Notes: generated by a model from the letters alone, not told the origin. Counted from the first letter of the stretch, positions 43,187 through 54,600 are shown. The stretch is 64,000 bases of DNA from Polynucleobacter nymphae (GCF_018882155.1 NZ_JACVPA010000001.1:620001-684000), one strand, 5' to 3'. Program-made: numbers and translations.

Positions 43187-46100
43187 TTAGGCGGCCTCCA
43201 CCATCGATACAGCAGATGAGATATCTACCGCCACAATTCTGGATACGCCCTGCTCTTGCATGGTGACACCAATGAGTTGATGGGCAATTTCCATGGTGAT
43301 CTTGTTGTGTGAGATGAAAATAAATTGTGTCTTTTCTGACATTTTGGCAACCATCTTTGCATAGCGCAAGGTATTCGCATCATCCAATGGAGCATCCACC
43401 TCATCCAGTAAGCAGAATGGGGCTGGATTGAGAAGGAAGAGCGAGAAAACCAAAGCAATTGCAGTCAAGGCTTTTTCACCACCGGAGAGAAGATGAATAG
43501 AGCTATTTTTCTTACCAGGAGGCTGCGCCATGACTTGAACACCAGAATCCAAAATTTCTTCGCCAGTCATCACTAGTTCAGCATGTCCACCACCAAAGAG
43601 CTCTGGAAACTGTTTCCCAAAATGGATATTGACTTGATCAAAAGTATCTTGCAATAGGTCACGGGTTTCGGCATCAATCTTTGCGATCGCATCAGTCAAA
43701 GTCTGCATTGCTTCATTCAAGTCGGCAGATTGAGCATCCAAGAACTGCTTGCGCTCCCGTGAGCTGGATAACTCATCAAGAGCCGCCATATTAACCGGAC
43801 CCAAGGATTGAATTTCAGTATTCAAGCGATTGACTTCAGTTTGTAGTGCGCCCACCTTCAAGTCTGGGCTGAAATTCGCCTCCAAGGCAATGAGGTCAGC
43901 CTCAGCATCTGTCAATAAGGTTGCAAATTGTTCGTAGTTCAAGCGTGCAGCTTGTTCGCGTAACTGCAAATCAACTACTTTGTCGCGCATTGGCTGTAAT
44001 CCACGTTCTATTTGCATACGGGCTTCATCAGCCTCGCGAAGTTGATGCAATAAAGCATCTTGTTCGGTGCGAGCATTCGCAAGAGAGGCCTCACGTGCAC
44101 TGCGTGCTAGCAATAAATCTTGCAATTTATCTTGCGCTTCTTCATCACTTAAAGCTGCCAGCTCTTGCGTAGCCAAGTCATACTTATCCTGGATCTCCAT
44201 GATCTGGGTACGTGCTGTACTTTGATCACGTTGCAAATCAGCAATGCGTTGCTGCAATGAACGAGTTGCAAATGCTGCTTCTTGTGCGGCCATCTCAGCA
44301 ACACGAAGTGATTCACGTAAGCGATCGCGCTCTTGAGTAGCCAACTCTAATTTTTCCTGGGCCGCCTGGAGAGACTCTTGAAGTCCCTGCTTTGATCTCT
44401 CGGATTCTGCTAACTCTGCAGTTGATTGGGCTTGATTTGTGCTTAATTGCTCCATCTGCTGATGCAACTCTGACAACTCACTCTGAATTTGTGCGGCACG
44501 CTGGCTATATTGCTCTTCGGCTTGGGTGAGCTGCATTCTTTCTACTTCAAAGCCATGCGCTTCTTGCACAGCATGCTCAGCATTGATGCGCGCCTGCTCT
44601 GCTGCTTGGTGTGCAGCTTGATAATTTGCTGCGCACTGATCCAACTCACTCTGCAACTCACTTTGCATCAGTTTTTGTGCACGTAATTGCTTCTCAAGAC
44701 TCTCCATCTCTTGGGCACGCGCCAACATACCAGCTTGCTCTGAGTCTGCAGCATAGAGCTGCACACTCACGCGGCTCACTAAGTGACCTTGTTGAGTGAC
44801 AAAAGCTCCGCCAGCAGGTAATTTCTCACGACGATGCAAAGCATCTTCGAGACTGCTAGCAATATAAATATTGTCTAACCATTCTTGTAATACAGAAGTC
44901 AGCCTTGCTGCGCCAGCACTTTGAATACGCGTCAGCAATGGTGTGAAATCGGTAGGCACATTGGTATGTGCAGGAGTAATTTCTTCAGTCAGCAAAATTG
45001 CCAAACGACTTGGAGGGGCATCATTAGCCAAGGCTAATGTTTCTTGAACGCTCTTTGCTGTGACTGCAGCTAAACGTTCACGCAATACAGATTCCAAAGC
45101 AGCTTCCCAACCACTTTCAACCTTAAGCTCTTGCCAGAGACGTTTACTTTCTTTGAGACCCTTGCTCTCTAGCCATGGTCCAATCTTGCCTTGTGCCTGA
45201 ACACTGGCCTGTAAGGCGGTCAGCGCTGTTAGCTTTGCTTCAGTTTGTGCGAGATCCTGATTTGCAGTCTGAATCTTTTGTTGTGCGGCATTCCGCGCCT
45301 CATCTGCAGCTGGTACGCGTTGTTGGGTATCTGCTGCGCGTTGCCTAGCCTCATCAACCTTACGCTGCGCCATCACTTGACGATCAATCGAGGTTTGCAA
45401 AGCCTGCGCATCAGGCCTGCGCATGCCATCCAATTCGCTGGTAAGGCGAGTCTCGCGCCCTTTTAGCTCATCCGATTGAGCAGACATCGCACGCATACGC
45501 TCACCCAAACTGGCTAAGCGCTGTTCGATCGAGGCCAAGCTCTCGCGCGCATGATTCAGGTCTCGCGCAGATGCTTGATAAGCTTCTTCACGCGCCGGCA
45601 TTTGCTCTTGTAAGCCATTTAAATCTGCCAGCAGAGTGTGTTCTTTTTCTGTAGCTAGAGATAGTTCATGCTCGGTAGTACGTTGCGCTTGTGCAGCATC
45701 AGTCTCTTGTACAGTCCAACGTTGTAACTGCGCTTGTAAATCGAGTGTTTGCTGCTGTAAGCGTTGACGTGCTTCTTGTACATAATGAATCTGAGACTCA
45801 ACCTGACTAATATCAGAGTTGGTTTGATACAAATCGCCTTGAGCCTGAGAAACCTTATCTTGTAATGCATACTGTTGGGTACGCATGGTTTCTAATTCAG
45901 CCTCTGCATGACGTAGCTTGGCGGTTTGCTCTTCCAAGCCGACTTGAGTATCGCGAATACCATTGGCATGGCGTTCTTGCTCTTTACCAGCCTCGGTCTG
46001 ACGCACAAACCAGAGCAACTGCTGCTGTGATTTCATTTGTGTTGAAAGCTCTGCATGACGCTCTGCAACCGTAGCTTGTTTTTCTAAACGAGTCAGTTGT

Positions 46101-46708
46101 TGATCGAGCTCACGCAAGATATCTTCAACCCGAGTTAGATTTTCTACAGTGTCTTCTAAACGTGACGCAGTTTCTTTGCGACGCTCTTTATATTTAGAAA
46201 CACCAGCAGCCTCTTCTAAGAAGATGCGTAATTCTTCTGGCTTTGCTTCTAAGATGCGATTGATCGTTCCTTGTCCAATAATGGCGTAACCTCTTGGACC
46301 CATACCAGTGCCCAAGAAAATATCTTGAATATCTTTACGACGCACTACTTGATTGTTGACGTAGTAACTAGAGTTACCGTCACGCGTTAGAACACGTTTG
46401 ATGCCTAATTCTGTAAAAGCACTCCACTGACCTTGAGCACGTCCCTCAGAATTATCAAAAATGAGTTCCACGCTGGCACGACCAGATGGCTTACGCAAAC
46501 CAGAACCATTAAAAATGACGTCCTGCATGGATTCGCCACGCAGTTCGCTAGCACGCGATTCGCCCAAAACCCAGCGGACAGCGTCGATAATGTTCGACTT
46601 TCCGCAACCGTTAGGTCCCACGACGCCAATTAATTGACCGGGCATTTCAAAATGGGTTGGGTCAACGAAAGACTTAAAGCCGGAAAGTTTGATGGATTTC
46701 AGTTGCAC
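43187..46708 (-). CDS. smc: Chromosome segregation protein SMC
   Basis: SMC condenses and aligns chromosomes. The 1173-aa protein has the Walker A GPNGCGKS (31-38), two long coiled coils around a hinge (about 500-650), the ABC signature LLSGGEKALTAIALVFSLF, and the Walker B PFCLLDEVDAPLDDAN. Very Gln/Ala/Glu-rich arms. It begins the leftward smc-zipA-ligA-aldolase-tautomerase transcript and is divergent from dapD. Confidence 0.98.
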   Translation of the reverse strand: MQLKSIKLSGFKSFVDPTHFEMPGQLIGVVGPNGCGKSNIIDAVRWVLGESRASELRGESMQDVIFNGSGLRKPSGRASVELIFDNSEGRAQGQWSAFTELGIKRVLTRDGNSSYYVNNQVVRRKDIQDIFLGTGMGPRGYAIIGQGTINRILEAKPEELRIFLEEAAGVSKYKERRKETASRLEDTVENLTRVEDILRELDQQLTRLEKQATVAERHAELSTQMKSQQQLLWFVRQTEAGKEQERHANGIRDTQVGLEEQTAKLRHAEAELETMRTQQYALQDKVSQAQGDLYQTNSDISQVESQIHYVQEARQRLQQQTLDLQAQLQRWTVQETDAAQAQRTTEHELSLATEKEHTLLADLNGLQEQMPAREEAYQASARDLNHARESLASIEQRLASLGERMRAMSAQSDELKGRETRLTSELDGMRRPDAQALQTSIDRQVMAQRKVDEARQRAADTQQRVPAADEARNAAQQKIQTANQDLAQTEAKLTALTALQASVQAQGKIGPWLESKGLKESKRLWQELKVESGWEAALESVLRERLAAVTAKSVQETLALANDAPPSRLAILLTEEITPAHTNVPTDFTPLLTRIQSAGAARLTSVLQEWLDNIYIASSLEDALHRREKLPAGGAFVTQQGHLVSRVSVQLYAADSEQAGMLARAQEMESLEKQLRAQKLMQSELQSELDQCAANYQAAHQAAEQARINAEHAVQEAHGFEVERMQLTQAEEQYSQRAAQIQSELSELHQQMEQLSTNQAQSTAELAESERSKQGLQESLQAAQEKLELATQERDRLRESLRVAEMAAQEAAFATRSLQQRIADLQRDQSTARTQIMEIQDKYDLATQELAALSDEEAQDKLQDLLLARSAREASLANARTEQDALLHQLREADEARMQIERGLQPMRDKVVDLQLREQAARLNYEQFATLLTDAEADLIALEANFSPDLKVGALQTEVNRLNTEIQSLGPVNMAALDELSSSRERKQFLDAQSADLNEAMQTLTDAIAKIDAETRDLLQDTFDQVNIHFGKQFPELFGGGHAELVMTGEEILDSGVQVMAQPPGKKNSSIHLLSGGEKALTAIALVFSLFLLNPAPFCLLDEVDAPLDDANTLRYAKMVAKMSEKTQFIFISHNKITMEIAHQLIGVTMQEQGVSRIVAVDISSAVSMVEAA

Positions 46709-46797
46709 GGCGTACTTTGTAGGGAAAAAAGGGGTTTAAATAAGGGGGTAATTAATTAAAGCTAAAGTGGGAAGATGATAGCAAGCTTAAGACTCCT

Positions 46798-46826
46798 TAG
46801 ACGCGTTTTCTGCCCATCGATATAAT
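46798..46826 (+). promoter_or_regulatory. Promoter of dapD-dapE
   Basis: A -35 like TAGACG (46798-46803), a 17-bp spacer, and a perfect -10 TATAAT (46821-46826) lie 58 bp before the dapD start. Confidence 0.6.
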
Positions 46827-46883
46827 GATAAATCTACCTCCAGGGACAAAACCCCTTAACAATCTGATAGTTAACTAAAAAGC

Positions 46884-47711
46884 ATGAGCCAATCACCACA
46901 AAACATCATTGAACAAGCCTGGGAAAACCGCGCAAACCTCTCCCCAGATACCGCTCCAGGGGATGTCCGTAATGCGGTAAATGCGGTCTTAGAAGGCCTC
47001 AATGCTGGCACTATTCGCGTTGCTGAACGCCGTAGCGTTGGCAAATGGGATGTCAACCAGTGGGTGAAGAAGGCTGTTTTGCTCTCTTTCCGCTTAGAGG
47101 ACAACGTTCCTATGGGTGCTGGTGGGTACACCCAGTTTTACGACAAAGTACCGAGTAAATTTCAGAACTACACCGCAGCTGACTTTGCTGCAGGTGGCTT
47201 TCGCGTAGTTCCCCCTGCAATTGCCCGTCGCGGCTCATTTATTGGCAAAAATGCAGTTTTAATGCCTTCCTACGTCAATATTGGCGCCTATGTCGGTGAA
47301 GGCACTATGGTCGACACCTGGGCAACCGTAGGTTCTTGCGCTCAAATTGGTAAGAACGTTCACCTTTCTGGTGGCGTAGGTATCGGCGGCGTTTTGGAAC
47401 CGATCCAAGCTGGGCCAGTGATCGTTGAAGATAACTGCTTTATCGGTGCCCGCTCCGAAGTGGTTGAAGGCGTAGTCATCGAAGAGAATTCAGTTCTCTC
47501 CATGGGAGTCTATTTAGGTCAAAGCACCAAGATTTATGACCGTGAAACTGGTGAAATACATTATGGCCGCGTTCCAGCAGGCTCAGTAGTAGTTCCGGGA
47601 TCTCTTCCTTCTGCTTGCGGAAAATATAGTTTGTATGCTGCCATCATCGTCAAGAAGGTGGATGCTCAAACTAGAGCAAAGACCGCCATTAACGAATTAC
47701 TCCGCGATTAA
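46884..47711 (+). CDS. dapD: Tetrahydrodipicolinate N-succinyltransferase
   Basis: DapD succinylates tetrahydrodipicolinate in lysine and meso-DAP synthesis. The 275-aa protein has an N-terminal helical part and a hexapeptide beta-helix ([38 protein letters not shown]). It is directly followed by dapE, the next but one enzyme of the same branch. Confidence 0.98.
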   Translation: MSQSPQNIIEQAWENRANLSPDTAPGDVRNAVNAVLEGLNAGTIRVAERRSVGKWDVNQWVKKAVLLSFRLEDNVPMGAGGYTQFYDKVPSKFQNYTAADFAAGGFRVVPPAIARRGSFIGKNAVLMPSYVNIGAYVGEGTMVDTWATVGSCAQIGKNVHLSGGVGIGGVLEPIQAGPVIVEDNCFIGARSEVVEGVVIEENSVLSMGVYLGQSTKIYDRETGEIHYGRVPAGSVVVPGSLPSACGKYSLYAAIIVKKVDAQTRAKTAINELLRD

Positions 47712-47717
47712 ATTTTG

Positions 47718-48869
47718 ATGAGCGCCACCCTTGGGCTGACTGAGGCTCTGATTGCCTGCCACTCCGTTACTCCGGCCGATGGTGGTTGCCAAGAGTTAAT
47801 CGCTAAACGCTTGCAAGCAATTGGCTTTCATACTGAGAGTGTCGTTAGTGGCCCCGATCACTTTCAGGTGACCAATCTATGGGCAATGAAAAAAGGTAAG
47901 TCTGGTGACCAAGGCAAAGTATTGATGTTTGCTGGACATACAGATGTAGTGCCAACCGGACCATTAGAAAAGTGGGATAGCAATCCTTTTACTCCTACTA
48001 TTCGCAATGGCATGCTCTATGGTCGTGGTGCGGCGGATATGAAAACCTCTCTTGCGGGCTTTGTTGTTGCCACTGAAGAATTTGTTACTGCTCATCCTAA
48101 TCACCAAGGCTCGATTGCCTTTCTGATCACGAGTGATGAAGAAGGCCCAGCGAATGATGGCACTGTCATTATGTGTGAGCGTTTGCAAAAACAAGGGCAG
48201 CGCCTGGACTATTGCGTCATTGGCGAACCTACTTCAGTAGAGCAACTAGGCGACATGATTAAAAACGGTCGTCGCGGCTCTTTATCAGGCAAGTTGAATA
48301 TCAAAGGCATTCAGGCACATATCGCCTATCCCCACCTAGGCAAGAATCCGATTCACCTTTCAGCACCTGCAATCTCTGCTTTAGTAGAAACAGAGTGGGA
48401 TAAAGGTAATCAATACTTTCAGCCTACCAGCTTTCAGATATCGAATATTCATTCTGGAACCGGAGCGAACAATATTATTCCTGGTGAATTAACAATTTAT
48501 TTCAACTTCCGCTTCTCCACTGAGAGTAAGCCTGAGCAATTGCGAGAGCGCCTTGAAAAGATTCTCAAAGACGCTGGCATTGATTTTGAAATTGATTGGC
48601 ACTTGGGTGGCAGTCCCTTTATTACTGGGGATGGTGAGCTCGCTAGCGCGTTACGTAAAGCGATCAAAGCAGAAACTCAATTAGAAACTGAACTATCTAC
48701 TACCGGCGGTACTAGCGATGGTCGCTTTATTGCCAAGATTTGTAAAGAAGTTGTAGAGTTTGGCCCCCTCAACGCCACTAGTCACAAAATCAATGAGTGT
48801 GTCATTGTTGATGATGTAGAGCCACTCAAAAATATTTATCGCAAAACACTTGAGCAACTCATTGCTTAG
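47718..48869 (+). CDS. dapE: Succinyl-diaminopimelate desuccinylase
   Basis: DapE removes succinate from N-succinyl-LL-DAP. The 383-aa M20 metallopeptidase has zinc-site motifs [35 protein letters not shown] and GEPTS. I use the ATG at 47718, just after a TTG. It lies 6 bp past dapD. Confidence 0.97.
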   Translation: MSATLGLTEALIACHSVTPADGGCQELIAKRLQAIGFHTESVVSGPDHFQVTNLWAMKKGKSGDQGKVLMFAGHTDVVPTGPLEKWDSNPFTPTIRNGMLYGRGAADMKTSLAGFVVATEEFVTAHPNHQGSIAFLITSDEEGPANDGTVIMCERLQKQGQRLDYCVIGEPTSVEQLGDMIKNGRRGSLSGKLNIKGIQAHIAYPHLGKNPIHLSAPAISALVETEWDKGNQYFQPTSFQISNIHSGTGANNIIPGELTIYFNFRFSTESKPEQLRERLEKILKDAGIDFEIDWHLGGSPFITGDGELASALRKAIKAETQLETELSTTGGTSDGRFIAKICKEVVEFGPLNATSHKINECVIVDDVEPLKNIYRKTLEQLIA

Positions 48870-48907
48870 TCGCCAATACATTCTTTTCTAACTTAATCCA
48901 ATCCATC

Positions 48908-49807
48908 ATGGATCCTGAGCCTTCAAAATCCTTAACAGTCAATCAGTGCATAGATCACATTGCACAAAAACTGGGGGCGGCAAACTTGCATTATGGACAT
49001 GGTGCAATTGATGAGCAAAGCGAAGCTTTATGGCTTGTCAGCAAACAAATCAATTTAAGTCCTAGTGAAGCGCTTGATCATTTAGATGACCCTATCACAG
49101 ATGAGCAACAGAAAAAAGCGTTAGCTGTTGCCGATGAAAGAATCCTTACGCGCAAACCACTCGCCTATATCTTGGGTGAAGCATGGTTGATGGGCGTCCC
49201 TTTTTTCTGTAGCGAGCAAAGTATTATTCCGCGCTCATGGATTGCTGAACTCATTGTGAATGGCTCATTAGAGTCATGGTTACCTGCAGATGGAAAAGCA
49301 CTTGATTTATGTACCGGCAATGGTTCGCTAGCGATTCTCTTGGCGCTCTCCTGCCCCGATATTCATGTGAGTGCATGCGATATCAGCATGCCAGCCTTAT
49401 CTGTAGCCGCCCGTAATGTAGATCGCCACGGCCTGAACTCCCAGGTAGAGTTATTGGAGGGAGACTTATGGAATGCATTGCCTGAGCCTAATGAAGATAA
49501 CTTATTCGACCTGATCATTTGTAACCCACCATATGTCAATACGCATTCAATGAATGCGCTCCCCACTGAGTATCATGCTGAGCCAGTCTTGGCGTTAGCG
49601 GGTGGAGATGATGGTATGGACTTAATCAGACGCATCATTGCTTTGGCGCCAGATTACTTATCTGAGCGAGGCGCTATTCTGATTGAGATTGGCAATGAGT
49701 ATGAAAACTTCAAAAAAGCCTTTCCACAAATTCCGGCAATCTGGATGGAAGTCTCTGCTGGAGAAGAGCAAGTCTTATTAATTCAGGCGGAAGATCTACA
49801 CCAATAA
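48908..49807 (+). CDS. prmB: Ribosomal protein uL3 glutamine methyltransferase
   Basis: PrmB methylates a Gln on ribosomal protein L3. The 299-aa protein has SAM motif I LDLCTGNGS (132-140) and the catalytic NPPY (206-209), plus the IPRSWIAELI segment that separates PrmB from PrmC (which has PRPDTE). It is convergent with radA, 10 bp apart. Confidence 0.93.
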   Translation: MDPEPSKSLTVNQCIDHIAQKLGAANLHYGHGAIDEQSEALWLVSKQINLSPSEALDHLDDPITDEQQKKALAVADERILTRKPLAYILGEAWLMGVPFFCSEQSIIPRSWIAELIVNGSLESWLPADGKALDLCTGNGSLAILLALSCPDIHVSACDISMPALSVAARNVDRHGLNSQVELLEGDLWNALPEPNEDNLFDLIICNPPYVNTHSMNALPTEYHAEPVLALAGGDDGMDLIRRIIALAPDYLSERGAILIEIGNEYENFKKAFPQIPAIWMEVSAGEEQVLLIQAEDLHQ

Positions 49808-49817
49808 AACGTGAGGT

Positions 49818-51182
49818 TTAACTCAGCTCAGCTGCAGCAGCAATTGCCTGATCAATACGCTCAACTGGAATTACTTTCAATCCTGGAATTTTTGTCTTTG
49901 GCATATTAGCCTTTGGAATAATGGCCAGCGTAAAGCCTAACTTTGCCGCTTCTTTTAAACGCTCCTGGCCACGTGGGCATGGACGTATCTCACCCGCCAA
50001 ACCAACCTCACCAAACACGATCAGCTCTTTTGGTAACGCACGATTGCGAATCGATGATTGAATTGCCAGCAACACCGCCAAGTCAGCGGCTGGCTCAGAG
50101 ATTTTGACGCCGCCTACAGCGTTTAAGAAAACATCTTGATCAAAGCAAGCAATGCCTGCATGACGATGCAAGACTGCTAAGAGCATTGCTAAACGAGCTT
50201 GCTCTAGGCCAACTGCCAAACGCCGTGGGTTAGGAACGTGTGCAGTATCTACCAGTGCCTGAATTTCTACCAAGAGAGGTCGGCTACCCTCTTGCGTAAC
50301 GAGTACGCAAGCACCTGGAACCATTTGCTCATGCTGCGATAAGAAAATGGCTGAAGGATTAGTGACACCACGCAGACCTTTTTCGGTCATTGCAAATACA
50401 CCCAATTCATTCACAGGACCAAAACGATTCTTAATCGAACGCACTAGGCGAAAGGAGGAATGGGTATCTCCCTCAAAGTACAAAACGGTATCCACAATGT
50501 GTTCTAAGACTCTTGGTCCGGCGAGGTGCCCATCTTTAGTGACATGGCCCACCATCAATACACAGATACCGCTCGATTTAGCAGCTCTGGTTAATTGCGC
50601 AGCACACTCACGCACTTGCGCTACAGATCCAGGAGCAGAGCTGAGCACTTCGGAGTACAAGGTTTGAATAGAATCCACTACCAATACTTGTGGCTTAACG
50701 GTGTCCATAATCGAAATCAGTTTCTCCAACTGAATTTCTGCTAAGACCTCTAACTGTGGCGCATTGAGTGCAATCCGTTTTGCTCTTAATGCAATTTGGG
50801 CTGCTGATTCCTCGCCGCTACTGTAGAGGACATTCATGCCAGCAGCACTCATCTCCGCCAAAGCTTGCAATAGCAATGTCGACTTACCAATTCCAGGATC
50901 ACCACCCAAAAGAACCACACCACCAGGAACTAAGCCTCCGCCCAAGACGCGATCAAACTCTTCAACGCCAGTAGTAAATCTGGGTAGATCCTCTGCAGTA
51001 ATTGCAGAAAGTTTTTGTCTTGGTAAAGATTGCGCTAAGCCCTGAAAGCGAGAATTTGCTGTTATCTCAGGCAAACCCTCTTCCATCGTGTTCCATTCCT
51101 GACAGGACGGACACTGCCCCTGCCACTTTGCAGAGGTGCCACCACAGGAATGGCAGATATAAACTGTTTTGACTTTAGCCAA
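49818..51182 (-). CDS. radA: DNA repair protein RadA
   Basis: RadA helps process recombination intermediates. The 454-aa protein has a zinc finger (Cys10, 13, 24, 27), a RecA-like core with Walker A GDPGIGKS (94-101), the RadA-specific KNRFGPVNE, and a Lon-like C-terminal domain. Confidence 0.98.
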   Translation of the reverse strand: MAKVKTVYICHSCGGTSAKWQGQCPSCQEWNTMEEGLPEITANSRFQGLAQSLPRQKLSAITAEDLPRFTTGVEEFDRVLGGGLVPGGVVLLGGDPGIGKSTLLLQALAEMSAAGMNVLYSSGEESAAQIALRAKRIALNAPQLEVLAEIQLEKLISIMDTVKPQVLVVDSIQTLYSEVLSSAPGSVAQVRECAAQLTRAAKSSGICVLMVGHVTKDGHLAGPRVLEHIVDTVLYFEGDTHSSFRLVRSIKNRFGPVNELGVFAMTEKGLRGVTNPSAIFLSQHEQMVPGACVLVTQEGSRPLLVEIQALVDTAHVPNPRRLAVGLEQARLAMLLAVLHRHAGIACFDQDVFLNAVGGVKISEPAADLAVLLAIQSSIRNRALPKELIVFGEVGLAGEIRPCPRGQERLKEAAKLGFTLAIIPKANMPKTKIPGLKVIPVERIDQAIAAAAELS

Positions 51183-51222
51183 GAGTTACCTAATCATGAA
51201 ATTAAAAATATTGAATCAGTAA

Positions 51223-51729
51223 TTAATCGAGCTGCGTGCCTGCTTTATTCTCTTGCGCACGCTTAGGCGCATCTTTGCGGCGCTGCTCTAGGTCTGCCGC
51301 TCTTACTGCAGCTTCTTTCTGCTTTTCTTCAAATTCACGCTGATTATCTGCGCGCTCAGCCGCTTTCACAGGCGAGGCTCGCTCAGCAGCGCGCTTAATA
51401 TCTTCTTGATCTTTTAAGCTCTTGCGTAATTTTCGCTGAACTTCATGAAGTGCAATCTCTTGCTGGGTAATTGGATCTATCTCTTTGCGATATTGGGATC
51501 TAGCACTGCCAATACAGTAATTCACCCAATACTTTTGATAGCACTCAGAAGATGCCTTGCCCCAGCGATATTTGGCCCACTCACGCTGAAGCTCTAACTC
51601 TTGTTCAACCTTATCTAACTGCTCAAGCTCGGCTTCTTCTGCAGGAGTCGCTAGGACTAAGCCACTAAATGAACAAGCTACAAGAAAAATTCCGAGGAAT
51701 ATTGTTGAGCGTAGAACCAGACTTCTCAA
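51223..51729 (-). CDS. Secreted coiled-coil protein of unknown function
   Basis: A 168-aa protein with an N-terminal signal segment (about 1-27, ending [10 protein letters not shown]) and a long charged helix rich in Glu, Arg, Lys and Ala. Two Cys in [15 protein letters not shown] could form a disulphide in the periplasm. No family is recognised. Its ATG overlaps the kup stop (ATGA), so it is probably translated with kup. Confidence 0.65.
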   Translation of the reverse strand: MRSLVLRSTIFLGIFLVACSFSGLVLATPAEEAELEQLDKVEQELELQREWAKYRWGKASSECYQKYWVNYCIGSARSQYRKEIDPITQQEIALHEVQRKLRKSLKDQEDIKRAAERASPVKAAERADNQREFEEKQKEAAVRAADLEQRRKDAPKRAQENKAGTQLD

Positions 51730-53669
51730 ATTTCCACCTTCGAACCCAACTCAACAATTCGATTGGTAGGTATCTTAAAGAAGTCAGACTGACGCCCTGC
51801 ATTTTGATACATCCAGCGAAACAAACGCTCACGCCATAGTGCCATGCCAGGAATATCAGTAACAACAAGAGTATCTCGAGATAAGAAGAATGAGGTATCC
51901 ATCAAATCAAACTTCAGTCCGCAAGATTTTTCAACCGATTCAATAATCCGAACTACATCAGGTGTTTCATTGAAACCATAGACAGCACGCACCACATAGA
52001 TGCCATTTCCAAGATCGCGAAGAGTAATCCGCTCTTCGTCTTTAACGTAGGGCACATCCCAAATGCTGATCTTTAAGAAAAAGACTCTTTCATGAAGCAC
52101 ATGGTTATGCTTGAGGTTGTGCAAAAAAGATACCGGTAGATAGTCTACGTGAGCTGTCAGAAAGACTGCAGTCCCTTCAACCCGATGAGGCGGATGCTGC
52201 ATCAAGACATCAATAAATCCCTTAAGAGCAATACCCTTATTCATAGCGCTTTGACGCAATATCCTGCGTCCCTGGTACCAGGTCATGAGAACTATGAAAC
52301 AGATTGCGCCCAATAGCAGAGGGAACCACCCACCTTCCATAATTTTCAAAAGGTTTGCTGTTAGAAAAGCAAGATCAACTGCTAAAAATGCACTAATTAC
52401 TAAGGTAACTAAGAAAGTATTCCAGCGCCAAACAACCCGCATCACGATAGCTGCTAAGAAGGTGGTAACAATCATCGTGGTAGTCACTGCAATACCATAG
52501 GCAGCAGCTAAATTCTCTGACTTCTTAAACGCCAAAACGACGGCAATCACCAGGACCAATAAAGTCCAATTTACTAATGGCATGTAGATTTGGCCAATCT
52601 CACTGTCTGAGGTATGACGTACCTTCATGCGAGGAACAAATCCTAACAAGATTGCTTGGCTTGTCATTGAGAAGGCCCCAGAGATAACTGCTTGTGATGC
52701 AATCACTGTTGCAGAGGTCGCCAAAATAACTAATGGAAAAACAAATCCTTCAGGAACCATTAAGAAAAATGGATTACTAATAGTCTCTGGATTATTTAAA
52801 AACATGGCGCCTTGGCCAAAGTAATTTAAGAGTAAACAAGGCATGACAATAAAAAACCACCCCATGCGGATTGGCTTAACCCCAAAGTGCCCCATATCAG
52901 CATATAAGGCCTCAGCACCAGTCAATACTAAGAAGACGGCGCCTAGAACAATAAAGCCCTGGAGTGCATGCTCAAACATAAAGTTGACGGCGTACATTGG
53001 ATTGATAGCGCCAAAAATGGCTGGAAACTGAATGATTTGGTACAAGCCCATCAAACCAATAACTACAAACCACACAACCATGATGGGGCCGAATAGTTTT
53101 CCGACGACATCAGTGCCTGTTTTCTGAATAAAAAACAATATCACTAAGATAAAGATCGTTACCGGAATAACAAAGCGGGTGAAATCAGGAGAAATGACCT
53201 CGAGCCCCTCAACCGCAGAGAGTACTGAGATGGCCGGAGTAATAATGGCATCGCCATAAAACATACAGGCTCCAAAAACGCCCGCCATGATGATCAAAAG
53301 TGAACGCTTTGAGCCAGATGGGGCAGTTCTTAGAGCTAAGGCCATGAGCGCCAGAATTCCGCCCTCACCATGATTATTTGCGCGCATCACAAACAAAACA
53401 TATTTAAGGGAAACCACAATTGCAAAAGCCCAGAAGACCATTGAAATGACGCCATAAACAGCATCAGTAGAAAATGGGATGCCGTGCTCTGCACTAAAAC
53501 ATTCCTTCAATGCATATAAGGGGCTGGTGCCAATGTCGCCAAAGACCACGCCAATGGCAGCAAACATCAAAGCTACTGAAGCGCCTTTTTTGTGCGGATG
53601 ATCTTCACGCGAGATATCTACAGGCCTTAGTAAGGATGATTCAGAGAACTCGGGATTGCTAACTGACAT
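51726..53669 (-). CDS. kup: Low-affinity potassium transporter Kup
   Basis: Kup takes up K+ with protons. The 647-aa protein has about 12 membrane segments and the family motif [20 protein letters not shown] near the N-terminus, then a C-terminal cytoplasmic part. I chose ATG 53669 since AGGT lies six bases upstream; the frame extends to a TTG at 53687 without a better site. It lies just before the initiator tRNA gene. Confidence 0.96.
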   Translation of the reverse strand: MSVSNPEFSESSLLRPVDISREDHPHKKGASVALMFAAIGVVFGDIGTSPLYALKECFSAEHGIPFSTDAVYGVISMVFWAFAIVVSLKYVLFVMRANNHGEGGILALMALALRTAPSGSKRSLLIIMAGVFGACMFYGDAIITPAISVLSAVEGLEVISPDFTRFVIPVTIFILVILFFIQKTGTDVVGKLFGPIMVVWFVVIGLMGLYQIIQFPAIFGAINPMYAVNFMFEHALQGFIVLGAVFLVLTGAEALYADMGHFGVKPIRMGWFFIVMPCLLLNYFGQGAMFLNNPETISNPFFLMVPEGFVFPLVILATSATVIASQAVISGAFSMTSQAILLGFVPRMKVRHTSDSEIGQIYMPLVNWTLLVLVIAVVLAFKKSENLAAAYGIAVTTTMIVTTFLAAIVMRVVWRWNTFLVTLVISAFLAVDLAFLTANLLKIMEGGWFPLLLGAICFIVLMTWYQGRRILRQSAMNKGIALKGFIDVLMQHPPHRVEGTAVFLTAHVDYLPVSFLHNLKHNHVLHERVFFLKISIWDVPYVKDEERITLRDLGNGIYVVRAVYGFNETPDVVRIIESVEKSCGLKFDLMDTSFFLSRDTLVVTDIPGMALWRERLFRWMYQNAGRQSDFFKIPTNRIVELGSKVEI

Positions 53670-53783
53670 TAATGGACCTAATTGCAATGTTGTGTCGCAA
53701 TATATTACTCCTTATGGAGGCCTGTTAAATGATGTGCTAAACCTTCAAAAACCGCTTTTTTATATACCAATTGCAGGAAAACC

Positions 53784-53813
53784 TCGACAGAGACCCCTAA
53801 AAAATGGTAGAAT
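53784..53813 (+). promoter_or_regulatory. Promoter of tRNA-fMet
   Basis: TCGACA (53784-53789), an 18-bp spacer and TAGAAT (53808-53813) end 12 bp before the tRNA, a good fit for a sigma-70 tRNA promoter. Confidence 0.6.
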
Positions 53814-53825
53814 TTCAGCTTCAGA

Positions 53826-53902
<77 letters not shown>

Positions 53903-53910
53903 AACAGTAG

Positions 53911-53949
53911 AAGGCTTCTAGGGCGATTATGTCTTTGAAGCCTTTTTGC
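53911..53949 (+). terminator. Terminator after tRNA-fMet
   Basis: AAGGCTTC (53911-53918) pairs with GAAGCCTT (53937-53944) around a long loop, followed by a T-rich tail. It lies inside the island side of the junction and replaces the original tRNA terminator, now at 62798-62825. Confidence 0.55.
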
Positions 53950-53960
53950 TTTTATGCGCT

Positions 53961-53980
53961 ATGTATTGGCTATGTATTGG
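53961..53980 (+). promoter_or_regulatory. Candidate arm sites, left end of island 2
   Basis: ATGTATTGG occurs at 53961-53969 and 53972-53980, 11 bp apart. The same pair, with the same spacing and orientation, occurs at 62588-62607 near the other end. Confidence 0.55.
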
Positions 53981-54150
53981 TTGCAAGGCTAAATTCACCC
54001 TTTTTAGCTTCTTTTGGCAACTGATTTGGGCATGACCTTTAGTGGTGCGTGACCCCATTACCAGCCCACCCAAAAGAAAAAATCAATATTTGAATGAATT
54101 AAATCTTTAATATGACTAAATCAATCTGATTCAAACTGAAAAGGCTTCCA

Positions 54151-54324
54151 ATGAAACACAACCTAATCATGCTTGCTATATGGATTGGCTTGGGCTTTTT
54201 AACTTACTACCTAATGGGTAAGCATGAAGCGCCCGATTGGGCAAAAGACTTTTTTGTTTTTGTTGCCCTTTCGTTTGGATTGGTTTTTATAAATCAATTC
54301 ATCAATAGCATTGATAAAGCCTAG
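54151..54324 (+). CDS. Small two-helix membrane protein (57 aa)
   Basis: An ATG at 54151 with AAGG six bases upstream opens a 57-aa frame. Residues 5-22 (LIMLAIWIGLGFLTYYLM) and 33-50 (DFFVFVALSFGLVFINQF) are hydrophobic, with a short charged loop KHEAPDWAK between them. Probably an inner-membrane protein. It resembles many small phage and island proteins, but I cannot name a family. Its length makes it easy to miss. Confidence 0.55.
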   Translation: MKHNLIMLAIWIGLGFLTYYLMGKHEAPDWAKDFFVFVALSFGLVFINQFINSIDKA

Positions 54325-54402
54325 CTACAATAGCTATATAGACTATATGTCTATAAGGTAAGGTTAGGTGGATTGGTCTTTAGCCACCCTCAAGCCGTTC
54401 AC

Positions 54403-54600
54403 TTAAATTAACTCTTTTTGCTCTCGCAACAATTCATTAAGGTATTTGATTAACTCTCGCACTTCTAGGCTTTTGCCGGTTTTGTAGGCGTTCTGCCCTT
54501 TAGGACACCCCCCCTGCCTCAACTTACTTTGCAGAAAATTGGTGTCCGAGTTGCTTTTAAACGAAAAGAATTGGTTTTTAGTTTCAAACCGATTGTTCAT
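54403..54600 (-). CDS. Diverged, possibly broken copy of the 57204 gene
   Basis: A 65-aa frame whose C-terminal half (NAYKTGKSLEVRELIKYLNELL) is almost the same as that of the protein at 57204-57413. The N-terminal half is unrelated and lacks the conserved head (NWTPEQRQ). The join falls near a run of seven C at 54508-54515, a likely frameshift place. It is therefore probably a duplicate that has lost its head, not a working gene. Confidence 0.4.
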   Translation of the reverse strand: MNNRFETKNQFFSFKSNSDTNFLQSKLRQGGCPKGQNAYKTGKSLEVRELIKYLNELLREQKELI

